A stretch of DNA of 64,000 nucleotides from assembly GCA_026392455.1 (NCBI GenBank), contig JAPLCB010000004.1, forward strand, positions 248,001 to 312,000, written 5' to 3'. Made by a program: the position numbers and the translations under genes. This document shows positions 1-8,311 of this stretch, one piece after another. Every line of letters starts with the position of its first letter. Position 1 is the first letter of the stretch. The notes beneath the pieces are model-generated. The model was not told the DNA's origin. It did not search any database and saw nothing but the letters and a program-made list of their open reading frames with translations. Source of the DNA: Propionibacteriales bacterium. GTDB taxonomy: Bacteria > Actinomycetota > Actinomycetes > Propionibacteriales > Nocardioidaceae.

Positions 1-24
1 CCGATCCATGGGATGGCCCCCGGG

Positions 25-1200
25 ATGAGGACCCGCGTGACGGGAGCGGTGCTCGTGCTGGCGGCCGCCGCGGCTCTCGGTGGCTGCGGGGCGGAGTCGA
101 GGTCGAGCGCCGCCGGTGCGCCCGCAGCGACCCCGACGACCACGGCCCACGCCGGGCACCCGGCCTCGTCGAAGCCTGTCGAGCCACCCAAGCCGCTGCG
201 TGCCGACGAGCGGAGGGTGACGCTGTCGATGCCGGCCGCGTACACGCCGAGCGCTCCGACCGGGGTCGGTACCGATGACTACCGGTGCTTCCTGCTCGAC
301 CCGGAGGTCGCCAGGGACGCCTTCGTCACCGGCTTCGACGTGCGACCGGGGAATCCCTCGGTCGTGCACCACGTGATCCTTTTCCGGGTGCCGCCGCAGG
401 AGGTGCAGCGGGCCGAGCAGCAGGACGCCCGGACGCCGGGCCAGGGGTGGACCTGCTTCGGCAACTCCGGGTTGACCGACGACGGCGGGCTCGACGACGC
501 CCCGTGGCTGGGGGCGTGGGCGCCCGGCGGCACCGAGCGCCTGTACGGCGAGGGCCTGGGGGCGGAGTTCCCGGCCGGGTCGCGCATCGTGATGCAGGTC
601 CACTACAACCTGTTGGCCGGCACCGCGCCGGACGCGAGCTCGGCCGAGCTCCGCATCTCCGAAGACCCGGACACGACCCCGTTGGAGACGGTCCTGCTGC
701 CTGCGCCCGTCGAGCTGCCCTGCCGGGCCGGCCGAACCGGGCCGCTCTGCGACCGGGCGGCTGCGCTCAAGGACGTCCAGGCGCGGTTCGGCACCGGGCC
801 CGGATCGACGGCCAACCTGCTGCACCTGCTCTGCGGCAGCGAGCCGATCGGCCCGATCCAGAGCTGCACCCGGACGGTGCAGCGGCCGCAGACGATCCGG
901 GGGGTCGCCGGGCACATGCATCTCCTGGGCGAGGCGATCACGATCCGGGTCAACCGGGGGACGGACCGGGAGCTCACGGTCCTGAACATCCCGGTCTGGA
1001 ACTTCGACGACCAGGGCAGCACGCCGAAGGCTCCGATCGCCCTGAAGCGCGGGGACACCGTGACGGTGACCTGTCGCCACTCCCAGCGGTTCCGCGACCT
1101 GGTGCCCTCGTTCGAGGGGCAGCCCGAGCGGTACGTGATCTGGGGCGAGGGGAGCACCGACGAGATGTGCCTGGGCATCCTGCTGGTCACCCGCCCCTGA
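25..1200 (+). CDS. Lipoprotein with copper type II monooxygenase (PHM/DBH-like) fold
   Basis: The 391-residue protein begins with a lipoprotein signal (MRTRVTGAVLVL..GGC, lipobox Cys near residue 23) followed by a Ser/Thr/Pro-rich linker, so it should be anchored outside the membrane. It carries the ligand pattern of peptidylglycine/dopamine monooxygenases: HH at 115-116, an isolated His in QVHYN at 193, HMH at 297-299 and a Met in DEMC at 381. These match the two copper sites (His-His-His and His-His-Met) of that family. The substrate is unknown. ATG 25 is preferred over the in-frame ATG 13 because it begins the signal peptide. The upstream context is cut by the window edge. Confidence 0.75.
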   Translation: MRTRVTGAVLVLAAAAALGGCGAESRSSAAGAPAATPTTTAHAGHPASSKPVEPPKPLRADERRVTLSMPAAYTPSAPTGVGTDDYRCFLLDPEVARDAFVTGFDVRPGNPSVVHHVILFRVPPQEVQRAEQQDARTPGQGWTCFGNSGLTDDGGLDDAPWLGAWAPGGTERLYGEGLGAEFPAGSRIVMQVHYNLLAGTAPDASSAELRISEDPDTTPLETVLLPAPVELPCRAGRTGPLCDRAAALKDVQARFGTGPGSTANLLHLLCGSEPIGPIQSCTRTVQRPQTIRGVAGHMHLLGEAITIRVNRGTDRELTVLNIPVWNFDDQGSTPKAPIALKRGDTVTVTCRHSQRFRDLVPSFEGQPERYVIWGEGSTDEMCLGILLVTRP

Positions 1201-1286
1201 TCAACCCAGGTGCCGCGGACACCCGCCTCCCGTAGCATGGTGAGCGGGAATGTCGTCGATCAGAAGGGCTGCCCGCACGGGCACGT

Positions 1287-2312
1287 ATGAGTGAGCAGAA
1301 CAACGCCGGGACCACGCACACCGTGGTGGTGCCCAACAGCATCAACATGGTCGCGCTCCTCGGCGCCGGCGATGAGCACCTCGCTCTGATCGAGCAGGCC
1401 CTCGAGGCCGACATCCACGTCCGCGGCAACAAGATCACCCTCAAGGGCGACCCCGGCGAGATCGCCCTGGCCGAGCGGATGCTCGACGAGCTGGTGACGA
1501 TCATCCGGACCGGTCAGGGCCTCAACGCCGAAACCGTCGAGCGGGTGATCACCATGCTCCGGGTCGAGACCAACGAGCGTCCCGCCGACGTGCTGTCGCT
1601 GAACATCCTGTCGAACCGGGGTCGCACCATCCGGCCCAAGACGCTGAACCAGAAGCGGTACGTCGACGCGATCGACAAGAACACCATCACCTTCGGCATC
1701 GGCCCGGCCGGGACCGGCAAGACCTACCTCGCGATGGCCAAGGCGGTCCAGGCCCTCCAGGCCAAGAAGGTGAACCGGATCATCCTGACCCGGCCGGCGG
1801 TCGAGGCAGGGGAGCGGCTCGGTTTCCTCCCCGGCACCCTGAGCGAGAAGATCGACCCCTACCTGCGCCCGCTGTACGACGCGCTGCACGACATGATCGA
1901 CCCCGAGACGATCCCCAAGCTGCTGGCGTCAGGCACCATCGAGGTGGCACCGCTGGCGTTCATGAGGGGGCGCAGCCTCAACGACTCCTTCATCATCCTG
2001 GACGAGGCGCAGAACACCTCCCCGGAGCAGATGAAGATGTTCCTGACCCGGCTCGGCTTCGGCTCCAAGATCGTCGTCACCGGCGACACCACCCAGGTCG
2101 ACCTCCCGTCGGGGACCAAGTCGGGACTCCGGGTGATCGAGGGCATCCTGGACGACATCGAGGACATCTCGTTCAACCGGTTGACCACCTCCGACGTCGT
2201 CCGGCACCGCCTGGTCGGCCGGATCGTCGCCGCGTACGAGGAGTTCGACGCCGAGGCGGAAGCCCGCAAGGCCGCGTCGCACAGCAACCCACGCTTCGGA
2301 GGCAACGAGTGA
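1287..2312 (+). CDS. phoH: PhoH family ATPase
   Basis: This 341-residue P-loop ATPase has Walker A GPAGTGKT at 139-146 and a Walker B FIILDEAQN near 235-243, followed by a VTGD sensor motif, all typical of the PhoH domain. PhoH-like proteins are thought to act in RNA metabolism, and the gene is usually next to ybeY. Here its stop overlaps the ybeY start by four bases (GTGA), so the two are probably co-translated. The N-terminal 100 residues form the small nucleic-acid-binding-like region common to chromosomal PhoH. Length and order match actinobacterial phoH1 (Rv2368c in M. tuberculosis). Confidence 0.92.
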   Translation: MSEQNNAGTTHTVVVPNSINMVALLGAGDEHLALIEQALEADIHVRGNKITLKGDPGEIALAERMLDELVTIIRTGQGLNAETVERVITMLRVETNERPADVLSLNILSNRGRTIRPKTLNQKRYVDAIDKNTITFGIGPAGTGKTYLAMAKAVQALQAKKVNRIILTRPAVEAGERLGFLPGTLSEKIDPYLRPLYDALHDMIDPETIPKLLASGTIEVAPLAFMRGRSLNDSFIILDEAQNTSPEQMKMFLTRLGFGSKIVVTGDTTQVDLPSGTKSGLRVIEGILDDIEDISFNRLTTSDVVRHRLVGRIVAAYEEFDAEAEARKAASHSNPRFGGNE

Positions 2313-2800
2313 GCATCGAGGTCATCGACGAGTCCGGGCTCGACCTCGTCGACGTACGCCGCACCCAGCGGCTGGCCGCGTTCGTGATGGACGCGATGCG
2401 GGTCCACCCGCTGGCCGAGCTGGTCATCAAGGCGGTCGACGAGGACACCATCGCCGAGCTCAACGCGAAGTGGATGGAGAAGGACGGCCCGACCGATGTC
2501 CTGGCCTTCCCGATGGACGAGCTGCGGCCCGGGACGGTCAACGAGGAACCCGAGGAGGGCGTCCTGGGCGACCTGGTGCTCTGCCCGGCGGTCGCGGTCA
2601 GGCAGGCCGACGAAGCCGTTGCCCGGGGACAGATCGGTTACGGCGTCGTCGACGAGCTCGAGATGCTGACCGTCCACGGCATCCTGCACCTCCTCGGCTA
2701 CGACCATGCCGAGCCCGAGGAGCACGCGACGATGTTCGGCTTGCAGGCACGGCTGCTGGTCTCCTGGCAGGGGCACCTGGGCGAGGTTGCCCGCCCGTGA
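2309..2800 (+). CDS. ybeY: Endoribonuclease YbeY (rRNA maturation factor)
   Basis: The 163-residue protein has the zinc-binding signature HGILHLLGYDH at 123-133, the hallmark of the UPF0054/YbeY family. It acts in 16S rRNA 3'-end processing and ribosome quality control. An upstream conserved segment (LNAKWMEKDGPTDVLAFPMD) corresponds to the family's LN..yR..d..TDVLSFp motif. GTG 2309 overlaps the phoH stop. The next gene starts eight bases after its stop, so phoH-ybeY-CNNM form one transcription unit. Confidence 0.95.
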   Translation: MSIEVIDESGLDLVDVRRTQRLAAFVMDAMRVHPLAELVIKAVDEDTIAELNAKWMEKDGPTDVLAFPMDELRPGTVNEEPEEGVLGDLVLCPAVAVRQADEAVARGQIGYGVVDELEMLTVHGILHLLGYDHAEPEEHATMFGLQARLLVSWQGHLGEVARP

Positions 2801-2807
2801 ACCTGCG

Positions 2808-4127
2808 ATGAGTGCGGACAGTCCGGGCGCCGTCCTCGCCGTCCTCGGCCTGGTGCTGGTCGCGGGCCTGCTGAGTGCAGCCGAGGCTGCGTTCTCCGGG
2901 TTCTCGCGATCGCGTGCCGAGGGACTGGTCGCCGAGGGCCGGGCCGGTGCCGGTCGGGTCCAGCAGGTCGTGGAGGACTCGGCCCGCTTCGCGAACACCA
3001 CGCTGCTCGTGCGGCTGCTGGTCGAGATCTCGGCGGTCGTGCTGGTGACCTACATCGTCCAGGCTCACCTCGACCAGGGTCGCTGGGTGCACTTCGGGGT
3101 CACCGTAGCGCTGATGCTGGTGGTCTCCTTCGTCGTGATCGGTGTCGGTTCCCGGACCCTGGGCCGGCAGCACGCGGAGTCGGTCGCGCTCGCCTCGGCC
3201 GGGGTGATCCTGGTGCTCACCCGGGTCCTCGGTCCGTTGCCGCGGCTGCTGATCGCCCTCGGGAACGCACTCACCCCCGGCAAGGGTTTCGCCGCCGGTC
3301 CGTTCGGTTCGGAGGCCGAGCTGCGCGAGCTGGTCGACCTCGCCGAGGCCAGCAGCCTGATCGAGTCCGACGAACGCGCGATGATCCACTCGGTCTTCGA
3401 GCTCGGTGACACGATCGTCCGGGAGGTGATGGTCCCGCGTACCGACGTGGTGTTCATCGAGCGGCACAAGACGCTGCGCCAGGCGATGTCGCTCTTCCTG
3501 CGCAGCGGGTTCTCCCGGGTCCCGGTCGTCGGGGAGGACCTCGACGACATCGTCGGCTTCCTCTACCTCAAGGACGTCAGCCGCCGGGTCTTCGACCGCA
3601 AGGACGCGGAGAGCACCGAGCACGTGGAGACCTTGATGCGGTCGGTCCTCTGGGTCCCGGACTCGAAGCCTGCCGACGACCTCCTCCGCGAGATGCAGTC
3701 CTCGCGCAAGCACGTCGCCGTGGTGGTCGACGAGTACGGCGGCACCGCGGGACTGGTCACGATCGAGGACATCCTCGAGGAGATCGTCGGCGAGATCGCC
3801 GACGAGTTCGACCAGGACGAGATCGGGGTCGAGGTGCTGCCCGACGGGTCGGTCCGGGTGCCGTCGCGCTACCCGATCGACGACCTCGACGAGATCCTCG
3901 ACGGTGTCGAGATCATCGACGACGAGATCGACTCGGTCGGCGGCTTGATGGCCAAGCACCTCGGGAAGGTTCCGATCCCGGGCTCGGAGATCGAGTTCGC
4001 GGGACTGCGCTTCCGCGCCGAGGAGGCCAAGGGTCGGCGCAACAAGATCGGTACGGTGCTGATTGTCCGGGTCGTTCCGCTGGACGTGGAGGCGACCGAT
4101 CCGGACACCGCGTCGGCACTAAAGTGA
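2808..4127 (+). CDS. CNNM/HlyC-CorC family transmembrane CBS-domain protein
   Basis: The 439-residue product has an N-terminal CNNM (DUF21) region with several hydrophobic segments in the first 170 residues. A tandem CBS pair follows (VMVPRTDVVFIE near 205 and HVAVVVDEYGGTAGLVT near 305), and then a CorC/HlyC C-terminal domain. The family is linked to magnesium/cobalt efflux; the older name hemolysin is misleading. ATG 2808 starts a hydrophobic N-terminus; longer in-frame starts would overlap ybeY. Position after ybeY is conserved in actinobacteria (Rv2366c-like). Two paralogues lie at 40666-43067. Confidence 0.88.
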   Translation: MSADSPGAVLAVLGLVLVAGLLSAAEAAFSGFSRSRAEGLVAEGRAGAGRVQQVVEDSARFANTTLLVRLLVEISAVVLVTYIVQAHLDQGRWVHFGVTVALMLVVSFVVIGVGSRTLGRQHAESVALASAGVILVLTRVLGPLPRLLIALGNALTPGKGFAAGPFGSEAELRELVDLAEASSLIESDERAMIHSVFELGDTIVREVMVPRTDVVFIERHKTLRQAMSLFLRSGFSRVPVVGEDLDDIVGFLYLKDVSRRVFDRKDAESTEHVETLMRSVLWVPDSKPADDLLREMQSSRKHVAVVVDEYGGTAGLVTIEDILEEIVGEIADEFDQDEIGVEVLPDGSVRVPSRYPIDDLDEILDGVEIIDDEIDSVGGLMAKHLGKVPIPGSEIEFAGLRFRAEEAKGRRNKIGTVLIVRVVPLDVEATDPDTASALK

Positions 4128-4468
4128 GCGCCATGCTCACGAACCCCGAGGACAACAAGCTGGTCGTCCTGGCGAAGGCGACCCGTGCCCGGACCGGTGC
4201 CGCGCAGGGCGCGGCGCTGCGGGACCTGGACGGCCGCACCTACGCAGGAGCCACGGTGGACCTGCCGTCGCTGCAGGTCAGCGCCCTGGGCGTTTGCATC
4301 GCGATGGCCGTCGCCAGTGGCGCCAAGGGTGCCGAGGCCGTGGTCGTCCTGGGGGAGTCCCCGGCCGCCGAGGCCGACCTGGCTGCGCTGCGCGAGTTCG
4401 CCGGGACGGGTGTGCCCGGCTACCTGGGCTCGCCGAACGGCTCGGTTAACGAAACCATCACGACCTAG
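4124..4468 (+). CDS. Cytidine-deaminase-like protein lacking catalytic residues
   Basis: The 114-residue protein resembles a short cytidine deaminase: the segment GRTYAGATVDLPSLQVSALG lines up with the family's G..ytG.NVENasYglt.CAE. The zinc-binding and catalytic Cys-Ala-Glu is replaced (ALG) and no PCxxC motif follows, so deaminase activity is unlikely. GTG 4124 overlaps the stop of the CNNM gene. The position between the CNNM gene and era matches Rv2365c of M. tuberculosis (from memory), which suggests a conserved non-enzymatic role. Function is unknown. Confidence 0.7.
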   Translation: MSAMLTNPEDNKLVVLAKATRARTGAAQGAALRDLDGRTYAGATVDLPSLQVSALGVCIAMAVASGAKGAEAVVVLGESPAAEADLAALREFAGTGVPGYLGSPNGSVNETITT

Positions 4469-4511
4469 GTCCTGCCCGTCAGGCGTGCGACGTCATGCCT
4501 AGTGTGGCGGT

Positions 4512-5894
4512 GTGGGTCTCACTGGACCATCTCCTCACACCGCGGCCGTCGATCGGCTGCGGTCGTCCTACGCTGCCATCGGCCCGGGGAACCCGGTGCG
4601 CCTCGCGAAGCGGACCTCGAACCTGTTCCGGCAGCGGGTACGGAGCACAGCCCCTGGTCTGGATGTCTCCGGCCTGGACGGGGTGATCTCGATCGACCTC
4701 GAGAACCTCACCGCGGACGTGCAGGGCATGTGCACCTACGAGGACCTGGTGGCCGAGACGCTCGTCCACGGTCTGGTCCCGTACGTCGTGCCGCAGCTGC
4801 GCACCATCACCCTGGGTGGTGCCGTCACCGGTCTCGGGATCGAGTCAACCTCCTTCCGCAACGGTCTGCCGCACGAGTCGGTGATCGAGATGGACGTGTT
4901 CACCGGTGCCGGTCAGGTGGTCACCGCGACTCCGACGAACGAGCACGCCGACCTGTTCGCGAGCTTCCCGAACTCCTACGGCTCGCTCGGCTACGCGACC
5001 CGGCTGCGGATCAGGCTCGAGCGGGTGCCGGCGTACGTGGCGCTGCGGCACGTCCGGTTCCACGAGCCGGAGAAGCTGGCCGCAGCGATCGAGCAGATCG
5101 TCGAGGACCGCGCGTGGGAAGGGATCGGGGTCGACGGCTTGGACGGCGTCGCGTTCGCGCCGGGGGAGTACTACCTGACCCTGGCGACCTGGTCGGAGCA
5201 CGCGGACGCGCCCCCCTCGGACTACACCGGGACGGACATCTACTTCCGCTCGATCCAGGAGCGGGCCCAGCACCACGGTGGTGTGGACGTCCTGACGATG
5301 CACGACTACCTGTGGCGCTGGGACACCGACTGGTTCTGGTGCTCGGGGGCGTTCGGTGCCCAGGACCCGCGGATCCGCCGGTTCTGGCCCCGTCGTTGGA
5401 AGAGGTCGGATGTGTACATGAAGCTGCTGGCCCTCGACCTCCGGTTCGGGATCGCCGACCGGCTCGACCGACGGGCCGGGCGACCGGCCCGGGAACGGGT
5501 GATCCAGGACATCGAGGTGCCGGTGACACGGATCGCCGAGTTCCTGGACTGGTTCGACGCCGAGATCGGGATGCGACCGGTCTGGCTCTGCCCGCTGGTG
5601 TCGACCGGCCATTGGCCGACCTACCCCCTCGAGCCCGGCGAGGTGTACGTGAACGCCGGCTTCTGGGGCACCGTGCACGTGGGGCCCGATCGCGTGGATG
5701 CTCCCCGCAACCGCGCGATCGAGGCGAAGGTGCACGAGCTCGACGGGCACAAGTCGTTGTACTCCGACGCGTTCTACGACCGCGAGACGTTCGAGCTTCT
5801 CTACAACGTCCGGAATCTGACCGCGGTCAAGGAACGTTACGACCCTGACAGCCGGTTCAAGACCCTCTACGCCAAGGCGGTGTCCCGAGCATGA
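4512..5894 (+). CDS. tmsA: FAD-binding oxidoreductase, probable 10-methylene acyl reductase TmsA/BfaA
   Basis: The 460-residue flavoprotein has a PCMH-type FAD domain. Visible parts are VPQLRTITLGGAVTGLGIES near 97-116, preceded by TYEDLVAETL, and FASFPNSYGSLGYATRLRIR near 149-168. These resemble DHCR24-like sterol reductases and the actinobacterial TmsA/BfaA family. In tuberculostearic-acid-type synthesis TmsA reduces the 10-methylene intermediate made by TmsB. The next gene is that methyltransferase and overlaps by four bases, which strongly supports the pairing. Start GTG 4512 gives an N-terminus typical of the family. No tmsC-like gene is present. Confidence 0.78.
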   Translation: MGLTGPSPHTAAVDRLRSSYAAIGPGNPVRLAKRTSNLFRQRVRSTAPGLDVSGLDGVISIDLENLTADVQGMCTYEDLVAETLVHGLVPYVVPQLRTITLGGAVTGLGIESTSFRNGLPHESVIEMDVFTGAGQVVTATPTNEHADLFASFPNSYGSLGYATRLRIRLERVPAYVALRHVRFHEPEKLAAAIEQIVEDRAWEGIGVDGLDGVAFAPGEYYLTLATWSEHADAPPSDYTGTDIYFRSIQERAQHHGGVDVLTMHDYLWRWDTDWFWCSGAFGAQDPRIRRFWPRRWKRSDVYMKLLALDLRFGIADRLDRRAGRPARERVIQDIEVPVTRIAEFLDWFDAEIGMRPVWLCPLVSTGHWPTYPLEPGEVYVNAGFWGTVHVGPDRVDAPRNRAIEAKVHELDGHKSLYSDAFYDRETFELLYNVRNLTAVKERYDPDSRFKTLYAKAVSRA

Positions 5895-7186
5895 GCATCC
5901 TCTCCCCGACGACCTCGATCGCGGATGCGTTCGCCGCGCTGCTGATCGGCGACATCCCCTTCCGGTTCACCGCGTACGACGGCAGCAGCGTCGGCCCGGA
6001 GGACTCCCGGTTCGGCCTGGACCTGAAGAACGAGCGCGGCCTGTCGTACCTGGTGACGGCCCCCGGCGACCTCGGTCTGGCCCGGGCGTACGTGATGGGA
6101 GACCTGGAGATCCTCGGGGCCCACCCCGGAGATCCGTACGAGGCGTTGGCGTACATCAAGGGCAGCAGGACCGGGCTGAAGTTCCGGGCGCCGTCACCGA
6201 TCGAGGCGTTGAGCCTGGTCCGGACGGTCGGCCTGGCCCACCTGGTACCGCCGCCGGTCCCCGAGCAGGAGCACCTCCCGCGCTGGCGCCGGTTGATGGA
6301 GGGTTTCCTGCACTCGCCCGAACGTGACGCCGAGGCGATCAGCCACCACTACGACGTGTCCAACCGTTTCTACGAGCTCGTCCTCGGCCCGTCGATGACC
6401 TACACCTGCGCCTGCTACCCGGACGTGACCTCCACGCTGGAGGAGGCCCAGTTCCACAAGTACGACCTGGTCGCGGGCAAGCTCGACCTGCGACCCGGCC
6501 AGCGGCTGCTGGACGTCGGCTGCGGTTGGGGCGGGATGGTCCGGCACGCGGCCCGCGAGTACGGCGTGCGGGCGCTCGGCGTGACGCTCTCCGCGGAGCA
6601 GGCCTTCTGGGCGCAGCAGAAGATCAAGGAAGAAGGCCTGGAGGGCCTCGCCGAGGTACGCCACCTCGACTACCGGTTGGTGGACGAGGGCGACTTCGAC
6701 GCCGTCAGCTCGATCGGTCTGACCGAGCACATCGGGGTTGCCAACTACCCCGCCTACTTCGGTTTCCTGCGCGACCGCCTGAAGCCGGAGGGGCGGCTGC
6801 TCAACCACTCCATCACCCGGGCGGACAACAAGAAGACCAGCACCGGGGCGTTCATCGACCGGTACGTCTTCCCCGACGGGGAGCTGACCGGCTCGGGTCG
6901 GATGATCTCCGAGATCCAGGACGCCGGGCTCGAGGTGCACCACGCGGAGAACCTGCGCGAGCACTACGCCCGGACGTTGTCCGGCTGGAACCAGAACCTG
7001 GTCGAGCACTGGGACGAGTGCGTCGCCGAGGTCGGCGCGGCGACGGCGCGGACCTGGGGCCTGTACATCGCCGGTTCCCGGATGGGGTTCGAGACCAACG
7101 AGATCCAGCTGCACCAGGTGCTGGCCACGAGGACCACCCCCGAGGGAAGCAGCGGCTACCCGTTGCGGCCGACCTGGACCCCCTGA
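5891..7186 (+). CDS. tmsB: SAM-dependent fatty-acyl methyltransferase, probable TmsB/BfaB
   Basis: The 431-residue protein belongs to the cyclopropane-fatty-acid synthase family. HHYDVSNRFYELVLGPSMTY near 155-174 is the family signature. LLDVGCGWGGMVRHAA near 205-220 is the SAM-binding motif I, and GLTEHIG follows near 276. Paired with tmsA it most likely transfers a methylene from SAM to C10 of oleoyl chains on phospholipids; the partner then reduces the product to a 10-methyl branch. A plain cyclopropane synthase is the alternative. The coding end is followed directly by a tandem repeat block rather than a clear terminator. Confidence 0.78.
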   Translation: MSILSPTTSIADAFAALLIGDIPFRFTAYDGSSVGPEDSRFGLDLKNERGLSYLVTAPGDLGLARAYVMGDLEILGAHPGDPYEALAYIKGSRTGLKFRAPSPIEALSLVRTVGLAHLVPPPVPEQEHLPRWRRLMEGFLHSPERDAEAISHHYDVSNRFYELVLGPSMTYTCACYPDVTSTLEEAQFHKYDLVAGKLDLRPGQRLLDVGCGWGGMVRHAAREYGVRALGVTLSAEQAFWAQQKIKEEGLEGLAEVRHLDYRLVDEGDFDAVSSIGLTEHIGVANYPAYFGFLRDRLKPEGRLLNHSITRADNKKTSTGAFIDRYVFPDGELTGSGRMISEIQDAGLEVHHAENLREHYARTLSGWNQNLVEHWDECVAEVGAATARTWGLYIAGSRMGFETNEIQLHQVLATRTTPEGSSGYPLRPTWTP

Positions 7187-7189
7187 TCC

Positions 7190-7289
7190 GTTGAGTCGGG
7201 CGTGACGCACTGTTGAGTCGGGCGTGACGCACTGTTGAGTCGGGCGTGACGCACTGTTGAGTCGGGCGTGACGCACTGTTGAGTCGGGC
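7190..7289 (+). repeat. Tandem 22-bp direct repeat, about 4.5 copies
   Basis: A 22-base unit beginning gttgagtcgg and ending gacgcact is repeated head to tail without change at 7190, 7212, 7234 and 7256. A fifth, incomplete copy starts at 7278. The array begins four bases after the tmsB stop. Copies are adjacent with no spacers, so it is not a CRISPR array. Together with the next repeat it fills the intergenic space before the siderophore-interacting protein gene. Confidence 0.95.
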
Positions 7290-7293
7290 CCGA

Positions 7294-7524
7294 CGCGTGA
7301 TCGTCGCTGCGCTCCTCAGCGCTCCTCGCTACGCCCGAACCGGAGCAAGCTCCGTTCGGCTCCGCTCGATCGCGTGATCGTCGCTGCGCTCCTCAGCGCT
7401 CCTCGCTACGCCCGAACTGGAGCAAGCTCCGTTCGGCTCCGCTCGATCGCGTGATCGTCGCTGCGCTCCTCAGCGCTCCTCGCTACGCCCGAACTGGAGC
7501 AAGCTCCGTTCGGCTCCGCTCGAT
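7294..7524 (+). repeat. Tandem 77-bp direct repeat, three copies, each with a hairpin
   Basis: Three head-to-tail 77-base units start at 7294, 7371 and 7448. The last two look identical and the first differs by one visible base (accgg versus actgg). Each contains an internal inverted repeat, cgaac-(c/t)-ggagc-aa-gctcc-gttcg, able to form a hairpin with a one-base bulge. The rest is rich in gctcctc and ctccgctcg blocks. The array ends 16 bases before the next gene's GTG start, so it also contains any promoter of that gene. No ORF of note is present. Confidence 0.95.
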
Positions 7525-7540
7525 CGCGTAACCTCGACCC

Positions 7541-8311
7541 GTGCCTGCCCGCCCCGAAGCCCGTGCCTCCACCGGTACGGTCACCGACCGTGAGGTTCTC
7601 GGCGACCACCTGATCCGGGTGACGATCGAGGTCGACGGCGGGTTCAGCAGCACCGGCGTACCCGACGAGTGGGTCGCGCTGACCGTCCCCGGGCAGTTCC
7701 AGACGCGCTACTACACGGTGCGCTCGTTCACCGGTACCCAGGTGGTGCTCGACGTCGTGATCCACGACGAGGGCCTGGTCACGCAGTGGGCCCAGACCGA
7801 CTGCGTCGGCGACGTCGTCGGCCTCTCCGACCCGAAGGGCTCCTTCGAGCTGCCGGCGGACGCCGCCTGGGTGGTGCTCGTCGGCGACCTGACCGGCCTC
7901 CCGGCGATCGCCCGGATCGGTGAGTCGACGGACCTGCCGGTCACGGCGTACGTCGAGACCCCGGACCACCCGCTGAGTGGCTACACCGACCTTCCCGTCA
8001 CCTGGGTGGATGCGCCAGGGCCCGAGCAGAGCGGTCTCGCCGCGCTGGTCCGCGGCCTCGACTGGCCCGCCGGGGCCGGCTACTTCTGGATGGCCGGCGA
8101 GTCCGCGCAGATGCGCGAGATCCGCCGTCACGTGCGGCACGACGTGGGCATGGCCCCGACCGCGTACGACGTCATGGGCTACTGGAGCGCGAGCCGGGGC
8201 CGGCAGCGCCGCGCGGTCGACCCCGGGCCGATCTACGCTGCGGGGAAGGCTGCGGGCAAGGACGACGGTCAGATCTGGGACGACTACGACAAGGCGCGAG
8301 GCGACACATGA
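7541..8311 (+). CDS. Siderophore-interacting protein (FAD/NAD(P)H flavoreductase)
   Basis: The 256-residue protein has the FAD-binding signature RYYTVRSF near residue 57 and a C-terminal NAD(P)-binding SIP domain (WVVLVGDLTGLPAIARIG near 110-127, and YFWMAGESAQMREIRRHV near 182-199). Members reduce ferric siderophores to release iron in the cytoplasm. GTG 7541 lies just after the repeat array. The stop overlaps the era start (ATGA), so expression is coupled to era even though the functions differ. No siderophore transport genes are adjacent. Confidence 0.85.
   Translation: MPARPEARASTGTVTDREVLGDHLIRVTIEVDGGFSSTGVPDEWVALTVPGQFQTRYYTVRSFTGTQVVLDVVIHDEGLVTQWAQTDCVGDVVGLSDPKGSFELPADAAWVVLVGDLTGLPAIARIGESTDLPVTAYVETPDHPLSGYTDLPVTWVDAPGPEQSGLAALVRGLDWPAGAGYFWMAGESAQMREIRRHVRHDVGMAPTAYDVMGYWSASRGRQRRAVDPGPIYAAGKAAGKDDGQIWDDYDKARGDT

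Noticed and set aside
603-1238. A 211-codon minus-strand frame inside the first gene
   Set aside because: It is antisense to a protein with a full copper-ligand set and its own product has no recognisable feature.
4124-4468. An active cytidine deaminase
   Set aside because: The Cys/Glu of the active site and the PCxxC zinc motif are missing.
5891-7186. A plain cyclopropane-fatty-acid synthase
   Set aside because: Not excluded by motifs, but the overlapping flavoprotein gene makes the TmsAB branching pathway the better reading.
7190-7524. A CRISPR array
   Set aside because: Repeats are directly adjacent without unique spacers, and no cas gene is present.
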